Made by a program: the position numbers and the translations under genes
Part shown: positions 1-8,721 of the stretch, in pieces
Numbering within the stretch: position 1 is the first letter of the stretch
How the letters are laid out: the number at the start of each line of letters is the position of its first letter
Notes under the pieces: generated by a model
Databases searched by the model: none
What the model was told of the DNA's origin: nothing
Seen by the model: the letters and a program-made list of their open reading frames with translations, nothing else
Assembly (NCBI GenBank): GCA_028285185.1
Contig: JANQQD010000047.1
Coordinates: 1-38,758, forward strand
DNA: 38,758 nucleotides
Direction: 5' to 3'
DNA from: Anaerolineae bacterium
GTDB taxonomy: Bacteria > Pseudomonadota > Alphaproteobacteria > DSM-16000 > Inquilinaceae

Positions 1-71
1 TCGTCGTTGAGTTCCTGTTCCAACTGGGCGTGCCTGCTGCGCAAAGCTTCAAACCGCTCCATCGCTGACAT
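1..71 (-). CDS. DUF465 (YdcH-family) small protein, N-terminal part
   Basis: Only the first 23 codons lie in the window; the gene runs off the left edge. The visible residues (MSAMERFEALRSRHAQLEQE and on) form a charged, Leu/Gln/Glu-rich amphipathic helix as in DUF465/YdcH proteins, which are helical-hairpin proteins of about 60-80 residues with no settled function. The ATG ending at 71 has GGGG about eight bases upstream; in-frame ATGs at 77 and 62 are alternatives. A second DUF465 gene lies at 3574-3774. Family assignment is by recognition of a short fragment, so it is moderate. Confidence 0.6.
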   Translation of the reverse strand, partial: MSAMERFEALRSRHAQLEQELND

Positions 72-142
72 GCTCATCCCCCACAATGTTTGCCTTCAAC
101 CGTCGGCAACCGAAACCGGCCCGGCGGGCCGGCCCATGGGCA

Positions 143-171
143 CCTCTGGTCCGGTGGACCGGGCACAGAGG
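143..171. other. Two-part hairpin in the pfk-DUF465 gap
   Basis: CCTCTG (143-148) pairs with CAGAGG (166-171), and directly inside it GGTCC (148-152) pairs with GGACC (156-160) around a short loop. It lies in the 275-base gap between the 3' end of the phosphofructokinase gene and the DUF465 gene, both read leftward. There is no T-run on either side, so it is at best a U-less terminator or a leader structure. The rest of 72-346 shows nothing I can name. Confidence 0.3.
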
Positions 172-346
172 CATCACCACGGATTGCCTAACTTGAAACA
201 GTAACATAGGCATCGCGGCGGCGCACGACAGAAGAACGACGTCGAATATCGTCAATTCCGCGATTTTTCCGGCATCGGGCGATGCCGTGCGACGTTCTGA
301 CCCTTCAAGATGGCAGCTCGCCGACGCGGTTGCACCGGCGCCGTGA

Positions 347-1429
347 TCAGTCGCCCAGGCAGATGCCAAGCCCGCGTGCGGTCTTGACCAGAGGCCCATC
401 CAGTTCGACGGAATGGTAGTCGGCGATCGCCTCTTCAATGGCGACATCGATCACCTGGCGGTTCCACCAGGCCACCATGCGATCGGACTTGCCTTCCGCG
501 ATCAGGTCGACCGCATGGACCCCGAAGGCTGCAGCGACCATCCGGTCACGCCAGCTTGGCATGGAGCCGCGCTGCACGTGGCCCAGCACGGTGACCCGTG
601 CCTCAGCCCCCGTGTTCTCGGCAATGAGATCGCTGATATAGGCGCCGACACCGCCGAACCGCCGTTGGCCGTCGGCGAACTCATGCTCAAGCGCTTCGCC
701 TTCGACGTCTTTCACCGCCTCGGACACAACCACCAGGCAGAAATTCCGGCCGCCGGCGCGGACCTGGTTGATCTTCTCTGCAACCTTAGGCAGCGAATAC
801 GGAATCTCCGGGATCAGAATGACATCGGCGCCGCCGGCGATCCCGGCCGAAAGCGCGATATGGCCTGCGTCGCGGCCCATCACCTCCAGCACCATCACGC
901 GGTGATGGCTGGCGGCCGTCGGCTGCAGTCGATCGAGCGCTTCGGTCGCCACGGCGACCGCAGTGTCGAAGCCGATCGCCATTTCGGTCATGCCGACATC
1001 GTTGTCGATCGTCTTGGGCACCGTTACCAGGCTGATGCCGCCTTGCTGCGCCAGGCGCCTGAGGATCGCAGCGCTGCCGTCGCCACCGATGCCGATGACG
1101 GCATCCAGGTCCAGCTCGTTGAATCCGGAGGTGATCTCCGAAGACCGGTCACGCACCGAACCATCGCTCATTGGGAAGGCGAAGGGGTTGCCCTTGTTCG
1201 TCGTTCCCAGAATGGTCCCGCCCCGGCGCATGACATCGCCGGAGAACATATCCGGTGTCAGTACTTCGTACTGCAAAGGCCGTGTCAGCAGGCCGGCGGT
1301 GCCTTCTTTGATGCCGATCGCCGTCCATCCGAGCTCGGCCGCCCGGCAGACGGCCGCTCTGATTGCGGCGTTCAGGCCCGCGCAATCCCCACCGCTGGTC
1401 AGTATTCCGATTCTCTTTGGCCTTGGCAT
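347..1429 (-). CDS. 6-phosphofructokinase, PfkA family
   Basis: A protein of 360 residues phosphorylating fructose 6-phosphate to fructose 1,6-bisphosphate in the cytoplasm (glycolysis). Visible motifs are the N-terminal phosphate-binding TSGGDCAGLN (residues 11-20), GGDGS (115-119), the catalytic PKTIDNDV (138-145, D142 being the proton acceptor), MGRDAGH and the substrate-binding GHVQRG. Gly at the E. coli 104 position (G118) is typical of ATP enzymes, whereas Lys at the 124 position (K139) is typical of pyrophosphate enzymes, so the phosphoryl donor is uncertain. I chose ATG 1429 because family homology begins there; the frame is open 22 codons further upstream. It stands alone, with the chemotaxis gene behind it on the same strand. 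Confidence 0.9.
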   Translation of the reverse strand: MPRPKRIGILTSGGDCAGLNAAIRAAVCRAAELGWTAIGIKEGTAGLLTRPLQYEVLTPDMFSGDVMRRGGTILGTTNKGNPFAFPMSDGSVRDRSSEITSGFNELDLDAVIGIGGDGSAAILRRLAQQGGISLVTVPKTIDNDVGMTEMAIGFDTAVAVATEALDRLQPTAASHHRVMVLEVMGRDAGHIALSAGIAGGADVILIPEIPYSLPKVAEKINQVRAGGRNFCLVVVSEAVKDVEGEALEHEFADGQRRFGGVGAYISDLIAENTGAEARVTVLGHVQRGSMPSWRDRMVAAAFGVHAVDLIAEGKSDRMVAWWNRQVIDVAIEEAIADYHSVELDGPLVKTARGLGICLGD

Positions 1430-1591
1430 GGCGAGGTGGCCCCGGTGATACGAATTGAATGCCGCTAATCTCGCCAAAAGCCCGAACGGCTGCAAGGATC
1501 GCGAAGGTTTTCCTTGTTAGGGATTGTTAGCAGACGGCCGGATAGGACGGCGCGCGCCCCGCCCTGCCGCCGTGCATGCCCGCGATGCGGC

Positions 1592-3289
1592 TCAGGCGGC
1601 TTTGAGATCGGTCAGGAACCGGCTGACGAGCTGCTTGAGTTGATCGGCTTCGCCGGTGAGGTTGCGGGACGTCGCCAGGATCCGTTGGGAAGCCGCTCCG
1701 GTTTCCGATGCCGCTTCGGAGATCCCACCGATCGTCGCGTTCACCTCTTGAGTTCCGCCGGCGGCCGACTGGGCGTTGCTCGTAATCTCGGATACGGCCG
1801 CGCTCTGTTCCGTGACGCCGGCGGCAACGGCGCCGCAAATCTCGGTCAAGCTCCCAACCTGGTCGTTGATGGTTGCGAGTGTGGCGACTGTGCTGTCCGT
1901 TTCGTCTTGAATGGACTTGATCTGCGCGGAGATCTGGTCCGTCGCCTTGGCGGTCTGATTGGCAAGCTGCTTCACTTCGGACGCGACAACGGCGAACCCT
2001 TTGCCGGCTTCACCGGCCCGCGCCGCTTCGATCGTCGCGTTCAGCGCTAGAAGGTTCGTCTGTTCGGCGATCGATGTGATCAGGTTGACCACGTCACCGA
2101 TGCTCTTCGCCCGATCGGCAAGGCTCCGCATCCGCTCGTTGCTGCTGCCTGTGCTCTCCGCCGCCTGGGCAGCGATCTCGCTTTGCTGCTCCACTTGCCG
2201 GCGGACTTCCCGGACGGAGGCATCAAGTTCTTCGACAGCCGCGGCAACTGCCTGGACATTGCCCGCTGAGTTATCGGACGCCGCGGCCACGGCCTCTGCA
2301 CGCGATCGGCTTCCTTCTGCCGACTGCGTCAGCGTCTGGGCCATCGCCTCCATCTCTTCTGCCGCCTCGGCGACGGCGGCCAGACGGTCTTCAGCCACGC
2401 GGTCGAACTCGGCGGCCAGGCTATCGCGGGCTTCGGCTCGCTGCAGGCGGCGGTTCTGCTCTTCCGCCTCCTGTGCCACCAACTGGTCTTTGGCCGTGAG
2501 CGCTTCCTTCAGCACGAGAACGGATTTCGCCATGCGCCCCATCTCGTCGAGCCGATCAACACCCGGCACGTTCAGGTCGCGGCTGCCTTCCGCAAGACGC
2601 CCGACCGTATAGGTCATGGCCCTAACGGGATGGGTGATGCTGCGGGCCAAAATCCAGGCGATCGCTGCGGCGATCGCTGCCGCCGCGGCAATGGACGCCA
2701 CCATCATGATGATGACACCGTCGCGGACCGCCGCCGAATCGTCCATGAACCGCGCCGCCTGCGCTGCTGCCGAGGCCTGGAGTTCACCGATCAGTGTCTC
2801 GATCTGCCCCACCTGCTCTGCGCCAACGCCGCGGGTGAGATCCGCCGCCCGATCCGACTGCCCGAAGCTGCGGAACCGCACGACGCGCTGGCGCGTCTCG
2901 TGCCAGTCAGCCAAGGCCTGGCGCATATCGGCGACCAGCGCTGCATCTTCCGGCGCCCGCTGTGCGATCAGATCCAGATGTTCGTCGATCCGCGCGTCGT
3001 ATTCCTCCAGCGACGCCGCCACGGATGTGATGGCCTCCCGGCCTTCAGCAAGGGCGACGTCCTTCATGCCGCGATGGATCGCCAAGGCGTCGGCCCGAAC
3101 CTGCAACACCGCGTCGTTCACGGCATACGGATGCCGGTGCAGCTTCTCCGTCAACTCCGCCAAGGTGACCATGCCGTTGAGCGCGATGCCGCCGATGCCG
3201 ATCATGAGGGCGACGAGTACGGCGAATCCCGTCACCAGGCGACGGCCGATGCCGGTCTGCCAGACGCGGGCTGTGAACCACCTGACCAT
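1592..3289 (-). CDS. Methyl-accepting chemotaxis protein
   Basis: An inner-membrane chemoreceptor of 565 residues that signals to CheA/CheW. In order: a short cytoplasmic N terminus, transmembrane helix 1 (about 13-38), a mostly helical periplasmic sensor of about 150 residues resembling a four-helix-bundle domain, transmembrane helix 2 (Ala-rich, about 190-215), a HAMP domain ([20 protein letters not shown] and on) and the long coiled-coil signalling domain, whose tip [20 protein letters not shown] is essentially consensus. GAGG lies five bases before ATG 3289; the adjacent ATG at 3292 is the alternative. No che genes adjoin it, so it is an orphan receptor and its ligand is unknown. Confidence 0.93.
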   Translation of the reverse strand: MVRWFTARVWQTGIGRRLVTGFAVLVALMIGIGGIALNGMVTLAELTEKLHRHPYAVNDAVLQVRADALAIHRGMKDVALAEGREAITSVAASLEEYDARIDEHLDLIAQRAPEDAALVADMRQALADWHETRQRVVRFRSFGQSDRAADLTRGVGAEQVGQIETLIGELQASAAAQAARFMDDSAAVRDGVIIMMVASIAAAAAIAAAIAWILARSITHPVRAMTYTVGRLAEGSRDLNVPGVDRLDEMGRMAKSVLVLKEALTAKDQLVAQEAEEQNRRLQRAEARDSLAAEFDRVAEDRLAAVAEAAEEMEAMAQTLTQSAEGSRSRAEAVAAASDNSAGNVQAVAAAVEELDASVREVRRQVEQQSEIAAQAAESTGSSNERMRSLADRAKSIGDVVNLITSIAEQTNLLALNATIEAARAGEAGKGFAVVASEVKQLANQTAKATDQISAQIKSIQDETDSTVATLATINDQVGSLTEICGAVAAGVTEQSAAVSEITSNAQSAAGGTQEVNATIGGISEAASETGAASQRILATSRNLTGEADQLKQLVSRFLTDLKAA

Positions 3290-3573
3290 CATCACCTCAA
3301 GACCAAAGTAACGAAAGAATGCCTCTCTCTCCGGCGACAAGCCACGGGACGACTCGCCCTTACACGCAGATCGAAACGCGCCATTTCAACGCGAAGGTCA
3401 TAAGATTTCGTTACAGGATACTGAATCGTCACGGGATGTCGGCTATCGGCTGCACTCGGCACCCCGAAGAACGCCGTGGCCCATCCCGCCCCCGGGGCCG
3501 CTGACAGCCTTCGGTCGGACGGTCGTTTCTGATATGGTTACAGCGATGTTGCGGTTGTCCGGTGCGGGTTTCG

Positions 3574-3774
3574 ATGACCGACTTGGAATCTCTCAAAGAC
3601 AAGCTGGAGACACTGAAGCTGGAGCATCGTGACCTTGACGACGTGATCGCAAAGATCGCGGATTCGGGTCACTATGATCAGCTTCAGATCAAACGGCTGA
3701 AGAAAAGAAAGCTGATGCTGAAAGATCAGATTGCACAGCTTGAGAGCTGCATTCTTCCGGATATCATAGCTTAG
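3574..3774 (+). CDS. DUF465 (YdcH-family) protein
   Basis: A complete small protein of 66 residues matching DUF465: LKLEHRDLDDVIAKIAD in the first helix, then LQIKRLKKRKLMLKDQI in the second, giving an antiparallel helical hairpin. The family is common in alphaproteobacteria and its function is unsettled. I start at ATG 3574; an in-frame GTG at 3562 would add four residues. It stands tail to tail with the diguanylate cyclase gene, 38 bases apart. The 280-base stretch before it carries no recognisable gene; a short open frame there is Arg/Pro-rich and looks non-coding. Confidence 0.85.
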   Translation: MTDLESLKDKLETLKLEHRDLDDVIAKIADSGHYDQLQIKRLKKRKLMLKDQIAQLESCILPDIIA

Positions 3775-3812
3775 CTTTAATCACGCCGGCCCGCCTGCAC
3801 AGCATTTTGACG

Positions 3813-4565
3813 TTATCCGACATCCGGCGGCCGCCTGACCGATTTCTGCTTCTGGCGGTACATCTTCTTGTCCGCGGCGTCGAGCACCTCGCTCGGCTCT
3901 CCTTTGCCGTCAAAGGTGAACACGCCATACGAGACACTGACATCCAGTGCGCCGTCATGCATGTCCGCCGAACCGGACTGGATTGCGACGGACAGCTCCG
4001 ACGCCTTGTTGGCCGCCGTCCGCTCATCCGTCTGTGCGAGAAGAACACCGAACTCGTCCCCGCCGAGCCGCCCCACGACGTCGGAAGACCGGACATTCTT
4101 CAGCAGGCAATTGGCGATGCTTGTCAGAACGTCATCCCCGACCGCATGGCCAAAGGTGTCGTTGATGCGCTTCATGCCGTTCACGTCGAAGAAAAGCACG
4201 CTGGAGGTGACGCCGTATCGCTCGGCATAGGCCATCATCCGCGAAAGCTCCCGCACGAAGGCCCTCCGGTTGAGAATCGGCGTCAGCGGATCTTCGTCGG
4301 CAAGACGTTCCAGATAAGCGATCCTGCGTTCCCTGGCCTCCAGGTCCTGGCGCAGCCGGTCGACCTCAAGCAGCAGCTGGGCGAGTCCGCTTCGCACATT
4401 GGCGGTCAGTTCCGTTTCCGGAATGCCGAGAAATGTCGCGACGTCCTCGATCGAACGGGCGGAGGTCTCAAGCGGCCCGGCCGCGGACACGTCCACCGCA
4501 TCGGGACCTTTGACCTTGCGCGGTCTGCCGGTTCTGTCGACTGGGCGTTTGTCTTCAATTCGCAT
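3813..4565 (-). CDS. Diguanylate cyclase (GGDEF domain)
   Basis: A soluble protein of 250 residues predicted to make cyclic di-GMP from two GTP. The N-terminal 90 residues include a helical stretch (LLLEVDRLRQDLEARERRIA) that probably forms a dimerising coiled coil. The GGDEF domain follows, with FFDVNGMKRINDTFGH for metal and base binding and an intact RLGGDEFG (GGDEF at 168-172). An RSSD inhibitory site sits exactly five residues before the motif, so product inhibition is expected. There are no membrane helices and no known sensor domain. The protein resembles a short GGDEF family I associate with Rhodospirillales. It is divergent from purE. Confidence 0.92.
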   Translation of the reverse strand: MRIEDKRPVDRTGRPRKVKGPDAVDVSAAGPLETSARSIEDVATFLGIPETELTANVRSGLAQLLLEVDRLRQDLEARERRIAYLERLADEDPLTPILNRRAFVRELSRMMAYAERYGVTSSVLFFDVNGMKRINDTFGHAVGDDVLTSIANCLLKNVRSSDVVGRLGGDEFGVLLAQTDERTAANKASELSVAIQSGSADMHDGALDVSVSYGVFTFDGKGEPSEVLDAADKKMYRQKQKSVRRPPDVG

Positions 4566-4619
4566 GTCTTGCCGCGCCCGGTTTCCTGGTCGCCCACTTA
4601 GCCACGGGAATGCCTAAGC

Positions 4620-4650
4620 ATCCATTGTTGAATTTTCGAAATTGTCAACA
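4620..4650 (-). promoter_or_regulatory. Possible promoter and dyad before the diguanylate cyclase gene
   Basis: On the minus strand a perfect TTGACA (4648-4643) is followed after 17 bases by ATGGAT (4625-4620), a poor -10. The same stretch is a nested dyad: TGTTGA (4626-4631) mirrors TCAACA (4645-4650) around the palindrome TTTCGAAA (4634-4641). It is the most AT-rich part of the divergent GGDEF/purE gap. This could be a promoter with an operator over it, but no known regulator site is recognised. Confidence 0.35.
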
Positions 4651-4791
4651 TCTGTGACGCAATTTGCACCGCATCCTACTCTTGTGACGGCCGTCCCTCG
4701 CTGCGACGGAATCCTCTTGTCATGGGCTGGACCGCACGTAGGTTACGCTCGCATCATCGCACACCAGTCCCCGTAGGATCGAACACAACCG

Positions 4792-5286
4792 ATGACCGCA
4801 GCCCCGCCGCTGGTAGGCCTCATTATGGGAAGCCAATCCGATTGGGAAACCATGCGCCATGCTGCCGATACGATGGCCGACTTGGAAGTGCCATTCGAGA
4901 CGCGCATCGTGTCGGCCCATAGGACCCCGCTCAGACTTACGCAGTATGCGCAGTCGGCGCGGGACAGGGGGCTGAAGGTCATCATAGCCGGAGCGGGTGG
5001 TGCTGCCCATCTGCCGGGCATGACCGCTTCCCTATCCCCGCTGCCGGTCTTCGGCGTGCCGGTTGAGAGCCGCGCGCTAAGCGGCATGGACAGCCTGTTG
5101 TCCATCGTGCAGATGCCGGCCGGTGTGCCCGTCGGAACGCTGGCCATCGGACGGGCGGGCGCCGTCAACGCCGCATTGCTGGCCGTGGCGGTGCTGGCGA
5201 CGGCCGATCCTTCACTGGCAGATCGGCTGGACGCGTGGCGGGCGCAGCTGACTGCAGATGTCGCAGACATGCCGGACGGCAGATGA
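4792..5286 (+). CDS. purE: 5-(carboxyamino)imidazole ribonucleotide mutase (PurE)
   Basis: Class I PurE of 164 residues, a cytoplasmic enzyme converting N5-CAIR to CAIR in de novo purine synthesis. Seen directly: the N-terminal [11 protein letters not shown], the catalytic SAHRTP loop with its histidine, the [11 protein letters not shown] loop and [20 protein letters not shown]. Length and motifs are normal for the family. ATG 4792 has no good ribosome-binding site in front (AGGA lies about a dozen bases away). The stop overlaps the purK start as ATGA, so the two enzymes, which act in succession, are translationally coupled. Confidence 0.97.
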   Translation: MTAAPPLVGLIMGSQSDWETMRHAADTMADLEVPFETRIVSAHRTPLRLTQYAQSARDRGLKVIIAGAGGAAHLPGMTASLSPLPVFGVPVESRALSGMDSLLSIVQMPAGVPVGTLAIGRAGAVNAALLAVAVLATADPSLADRLDAWRAQLTADVADMPDGR

Positions 5287-6371
5287 AGACTGAGACCCTG
5301 GCACCCGGAAGCGTTATCGGGATCCTCGGCGGCGGTCAGCTTGGTCGCATGACGGCGCTTGCCGCAGCATCGCTCGGCTACCGCACGCATGCGTTCTGCC
5401 CCGATGCCGACAGTCCGCTGACGCAGGTCACGGACCGCTCCACGCGGTCGTCCTACACGGATCGGTCGGCGCTGGCCCATTTTGCCTCGGCGGTCGATGT
5501 CGTAACGTTCGAATTCGAGAACATCCCGGCCGACGCCGTTGCCTATCTGGAAACTCTGGTGCCGGTCAGGCCGACGACGCAGGCGCTGCGGATCTGTCAG
5601 GACCGCCTTGCGGAAAAGCAGTTCGTCCGATCCGTGGGTATCGCCACGGCCGACTATGCGGCCGTTCCGACCCATGAAAGCCTCGAGGCAGCCGTCTCGG
5701 CCGTCGGACTGCCCGCCATCTTGAAGACGACGCATCTGGGCTATGACGGCAAGGGCCAGGCCCGGATCGACACCGCCGAGGATTGCGCGCCGGCCGTGGA
5801 ACGGATCGGCCGGGCCCCCGCCATCCTGGAGAGTTTCGTCGCCTTCGACAGGGAACTGTCGGTGATTGCCGCGCGGGACGTTGCGGGCAACGTCGTGGCC
5901 TATCCCGCCGTTCAGAACGAACATGCCAACCATGTCCTGGCCACGACAACGGCACCCGCGCCCATCGACCCGGCGGTTGCGAAAGCGGCCGGCGACATCG
6001 CCGTGCGCCTTGCGGACAGCCTCGCCATTGTCGGGCTGCTTTCGGTCGAGATGTTCATGACACGCTCGGGCGGATTGCTGGTCAACGAATTGGCGCCGCG
6101 GCCGCACAACTCAGGCCACTGGACGATCGACGCCTGCGCCACCAGTCAGTTCGAGCAGTTCGTCCGGGCTATCACCGGTCTGCCGCTTGCACCGATCGGG
6201 CGTCATGCCGACGCCGTCATGACCAATCTGTTGGGCGACGAGGTGCTTGATTGGCCGGCACTGGCCGCAGACCCCGGCGCCAAGCTGCATCTCTATGGCA
6301 AAGCGGAGCCGAGACCGGGACGCAAGATGGGGCACGTGACCAGCCTGAAGCCCCTGCCCCAGCAGCCCTAG
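5283..6371 (+). CDS. purK: 5-(carboxyamino)imidazole ribonucleotide synthase (PurK)
   Basis: An ATP-grasp enzyme of 362 residues making N5-CAIR from AIR, bicarbonate and ATP, which it passes to PurE. Seen directly: the N-terminal [15 protein letters not shown] nucleotide fold, [10 protein letters not shown], the ATP-grasp [11 protein letters not shown] glycine loop, the acidic [13 protein letters not shown] strand and the C-terminal [18 protein letters not shown]. The ATG at 5283 lies inside the purE stop (ATGA overlap) and gives the usual family length; an open extension upstream overlaps purE and is not used. Nothing odd in composition. Confidence 0.97.
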   Translation: MKTETLAPGSVIGILGGGQLGRMTALAAASLGYRTHAFCPDADSPLTQVTDRSTRSSYTDRSALAHFASAVDVVTFEFENIPADAVAYLETLVPVRPTTQALRICQDRLAEKQFVRSVGIATADYAAVPTHESLEAAVSAVGLPAILKTTHLGYDGKGQARIDTAEDCAPAVERIGRAPAILESFVAFDRELSVIAARDVAGNVVAYPAVQNEHANHVLATTTAPAPIDPAVAKAAGDIAVRLADSLAIVGLLSVEMFMTRSGGLLVNELAPRPHNSGHWTIDACATSQFEQFVRAITGLPLAPIGRHADAVMTNLLGDEVLDWPALAADPGAKLHLYGKAEPRPGRKMGHVTSLKPLPQQP

Positions 6372-6539
6372 AGATCTTCGGACCGTATCCGCGTCGACCA
6401 CGGGCGCTTGATCTTCATGAGCGATGGCCTTCTCGACAAATTCAACTGACTGGCAAGGTGTTATTAATGAGTTCATCGCAACCTGATTGGGACGGGCACG
6501 ACCTGCCTGTAGTTGCTCATAACAACCGACCCGCTATTC

Positions 6540-7148
6540 ATGCAGCCAGATCTGAGATCGGTGGATGCCCCGTCGAACTGCGCGGCGGTCACCGTGCTGA
6601 GGGACGTGCCTGAGAGCGACGCGAACTGGTTCGAGACCTATTCCCCGCCCAATTCGCTGCTGACCAGGGCTTCGACTGGAAACGGCAAGACACCCCAAGA
6701 GATGCTTGCAAGCGCGCAAGCTGCCGTCGAAGGCCTGCACGACACTTTTGTCGCCGAGTTGCACAAGTCGGTCGATCAGTTGACCGAAACGCAGGCACGC
6801 CTGATCAGCGGCCAGACTCACACCGTGTCTTCCATTCGGGAACTCTTCGGCATCGCCCACGAAGTGAAGGGTCAGGGCAGGACGTTCGGCTTCGACCTGG
6901 CGTCCGCCATCTGCGAGGCCCTCTGTGCGCTGCTCAGCCGTGTGGATCCCCACCATCCAAAGCTGGTGCAGTCCATTGATACGCATATCGAAGCGCTGCG
7001 CTTCGTCTCCAACCAGGGGCTTCACGGTGACGGCGGGGATGTCGGCACGACCCTGGTGCGGTCGCTGTGGAAGGAGGTCCAGGTCGTTGGCGGTCAGGCG
7101 CCATCGGATGGTCCGGGCGGCCCGCAGGGGCGTTCGGTCGAAGGCTGA
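6540..7148 (+). CDS. Hpt-like phosphotransfer protein, copy 1
   Basis: A helical protein of 202 residues, seen as a possible phosphorelay intermediate. The core IAHEVKGQGRTFGF (105-118) fits the Hpt histidine box H-x2-K-G-x5-G, with H107 as the expected phosphohistidine and K110 and G111 conserved. Conserved flanks shared with copies 2 and 3 are NWFE near residue 30, TPQEML, and a C-terminal DGGDVGTTL then SLWKEVQVVGG. The start is uncertain: ATG 6540 lacks a clear ribosome site, TTG 6513 and GTG 6606 are alternatives, and similarity to copy 3 (VLKERAP there, VLRDVP here) favours a start before 6597. The response regulator begins six bases after its stop. I know of no named family for it. Confidence 0.7.
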   Translation: MQPDLRSVDAPSNCAAVTVLRDVPESDANWFETYSPPNSLLTRASTGNGKTPQEMLASAQAAVEGLHDTFVAELHKSVDQLTETQARLISGQTHTVSSIRELFGIAHEVKGQGRTFGFDLASAICEALCALLSRVDPHHPKLVQSIDTHIEALRFVSNQGLHGDGGDVGTTLVRSLWKEVQVVGGQAPSDGPGGPQGRSVEG

Positions 7149-7154
7149 CATGCA

Positions 7155-7760
7155 ATGACAGAGATGCAGCGCTACGACTTCTCCCGGCTTTCCGTCATGA
7201 TCGTCGACGACAATCGGATGATGCGCGCCCTTCTCCAAAGCCTGCTGGAGAGCTTCGGCGTCGGTTCGGTCATTCGTGCAGGCAATGGTGAGGACGGCTT
7301 GCACATCCTCGCCAACGAGCCTGTCGACATGGTCATTACCGACTGGCTGATGAGCCCGCTGGATGGCCTGGAGTTTGTCCGTGCCGTGCGGACAGGCAAG
7401 AGAAGCCCCAACCGGCTGGTTCCAATTGTGATGATGACCGGGCTGAGCGAGATGTGGCGGGTTGCGGCCGCTCGCGACATGGGCGTGAACGGGTTCATCG
7501 TTAAGCCGCTCACCGGCGACTCGCTGCTGTCGCGGATCATTCACATCATCGAGCATCCACGCTTCTTCATCAGGACGCGCAACTATCTGGGACCGGACCG
7601 GCGTCGCGCCGCGAAGACCGACTACGGCGGCCCGGAGAGGCGGGGGAACCGCGCAAGCCAGCTGGCGGCCTCTCCGCAGCCAAGAGAGATGGGATTGACG
7701 GACCCCAAGATCAGCGCAATGGCCGTCCAACCCAAGGCTGTCGGAAGGCCGCATCGATAG
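7155..7760 (+). CDS. Single-domain response regulator, copy 1
   Basis: A protein of 201 residues with one receiver domain (about 12-135): acidic pair D18-D19, phosphoacceptor D63 in MVITDW, T95 in MMTG and K117 in FIVKPL, all intact. There is no DNA-binding or enzymatic output domain. The C-terminal tail instead carries YLGPDRRR and then GPERR about ten residues later, an arginine-rich motif repeated in the other two regulators here, and ends in a low-complexity stretch. It lies six bases after the Hpt-like gene, so the pair is surely cotranscribed. A CheY-like phosphate carrier or protein-binding role is the natural inference. Confidence 0.85.
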   Translation: MTEMQRYDFSRLSVMIVDDNRMMRALLQSLLESFGVGSVIRAGNGEDGLHILANEPVDMVITDWLMSPLDGLEFVRAVRTGKRSPNRLVPIVMMTGLSEMWRVAAARDMGVNGFIVKPLTGDSLLSRIIHIIEHPRFFIRTRNYLGPDRRRAAKTDYGGPERRGNRASQLAASPQPREMGLTDPKISAMAVQPKAVGRPHR

Positions 7761-8107
7761 TCTTCTTATAGCAGAATTGACCTGCACCAGAGCCCGTGGG
7801 TGCCCCCACAATAGCCGGCCGATCAGACCAACCGATCCGGACACGGAGCGATCTCATCGCTTTGGGAAGTGCTTCGGGGGTGTCAGGGGACACGGCCGCG
7901 ATTTCCGGCGGCCCCTGATGGAACGCGGCAGACGGAGGCTGGAGGCGACACCCATTCGCCCCCCTCAAGACCGCGGGCTGCCGACACGTGCGGCCCACAA
8001 ACCTCCTATTAATAATATTGCACCATTCTGGGCCCAATAGTTCGGGGCGCAACGCTGCATGACACCGCGTCTGCGCCGTTGGATTGTCAGCGCATGAGTG
8101 CCGCTTG
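7761..8107. other. Non-coding gap between phosphorelay pairs 1 and 2
   Basis: About 350 bases without a convincing gene; one open frame of 87 codons is Arg/Pro-rich and unlike any protein I know. The gap holds an inverted repeat, TCAGGGG (7883-7889) with CCCCTGA (7912-7918), whose loop also contains a GCCG/CGGC pairing, so it could terminate or process the upstream transcript although no T-run follows. An AT-rich block with TAATAT at 8013-8018, unusual against its surroundings, may hold a promoter for the second pair, but no matching -35 is clear. Confidence 0.4.
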
Positions 8108-8704
8108 GTGACAGGGACAGAAGGGACACTCAAAGAGAGGGCGCCGCAGACGGGAGCGGCCGTGGGTAGGAACTGGTTCGAAATGTTCGAGCCACCGAAC
8201 GCGCTGAAGCCCAAAGTATCGTCGGGGTGCGGCATGACACCACAAGAGATGCTCGCGAAAGCCAAAATGGTGGTCGAGTCATTGCATGATGATTTCGCCA
8301 AAGAACTGGAAACTACCATCGAAGAGCTAAGAAAATTTCAAGACCTTATCAGCGAAAACGACGAAGACTCTCGATCTCACATTGATAGACTCTTCCGCCT
8401 ATCTCACGAAATTAAGGGGCAAGGCAGAACTTTCGGCTTTGACCTTGTGTCATCGATCGGAGAGTCCCTATGCGCTCTGCTTGATCGCGCGGATCCAGGA
8501 CATCCCAAACTTGCCCAGGCTACGAAGACGCACATCGATGCACTTCACCTGGTCAGCAGTCGCGGAATCCGTGGCGATGGCGGCGAAACCGGAGCCCAGC
8601 TCATGGAGTCGCTGTGGAAAGAAGTCGACGTTGTGGGAGGCCCTCCGAAACCGCCACCCGCGCTCACTGGCGGCAATCGTGACGGGTTGGAACCCCCACG
8701 TTAG
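8108..8704 (+). CDS. Hpt-like phosphotransfer protein, copy 2
   Basis: A paralogue of the protein at 6540 (NWFEMFEPPNAL, TPQEMLAKA, then LSHEIKGQGRTFGFDL with the Hpt histidine, and DGGETGAQLMESLWKEVDVV). The start is unsure: GTG 8108 keeps the TLKERAP segment shared with copy 3, TTG 8084 is longer, and a GTG near 8162 has GGAG in front but would lose that segment. Base composition is odd: 79 of the 180 bases in 8281-8460 are G or C (44%), well below the GC-rich neighbours, and codons such as AAA, CTA and ATT are frequent. The gene precedes response regulator copy 2 by 17 bases. Confidence 0.7.
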   Translation: MTGTEGTLKERAPQTGAAVGRNWFEMFEPPNALKPKVSSGCGMTPQEMLAKAKMVVESLHDDFAKELETTIEELRKFQDLISENDEDSRSHIDRLFRLSHEIKGQGRTFGFDLVSSIGESLCALLDRADPGHPKLAQATKTHIDALHLVSSRGIRGDGGETGAQLMESLWKEVDVVGGPPKPPPALTGGNRDGLEPPR

Positions 8705-8721
8705 GCAGAGAGCAAAGCGGG

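Noticed and set aside
413..1468. Long plus-strand open frame opposite the phosphofructokinase gene
   Set aside because: Shadow of pfk: His/Asp/Arg-rich translation with no recognisable motif, while the minus strand carries every PfkA motif.
2630..3403. Plus-strand open frame opposite the chemoreceptor
   Set aside because: Antisense shadow in GC-rich DNA; the minus strand is a full MCP.
3319..3504. Small plus-strand open frame between MCP and DUF465 genes
   Set aside because: No ribosome site, Arg/Pro-rich, no family resemblance.
4743..6107. 454-codon minus-strand frame opposite purE-purK
   Set aside because: Shadow of two unmistakable genes; composition is typical of antisense frames.
7777..8040. 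87-codon frame in the gap between phosphorelay pairs
   Set aside because: Arg/Pro-rich with no ribosome site; it reads through an inverted repeat and looks non-coding.
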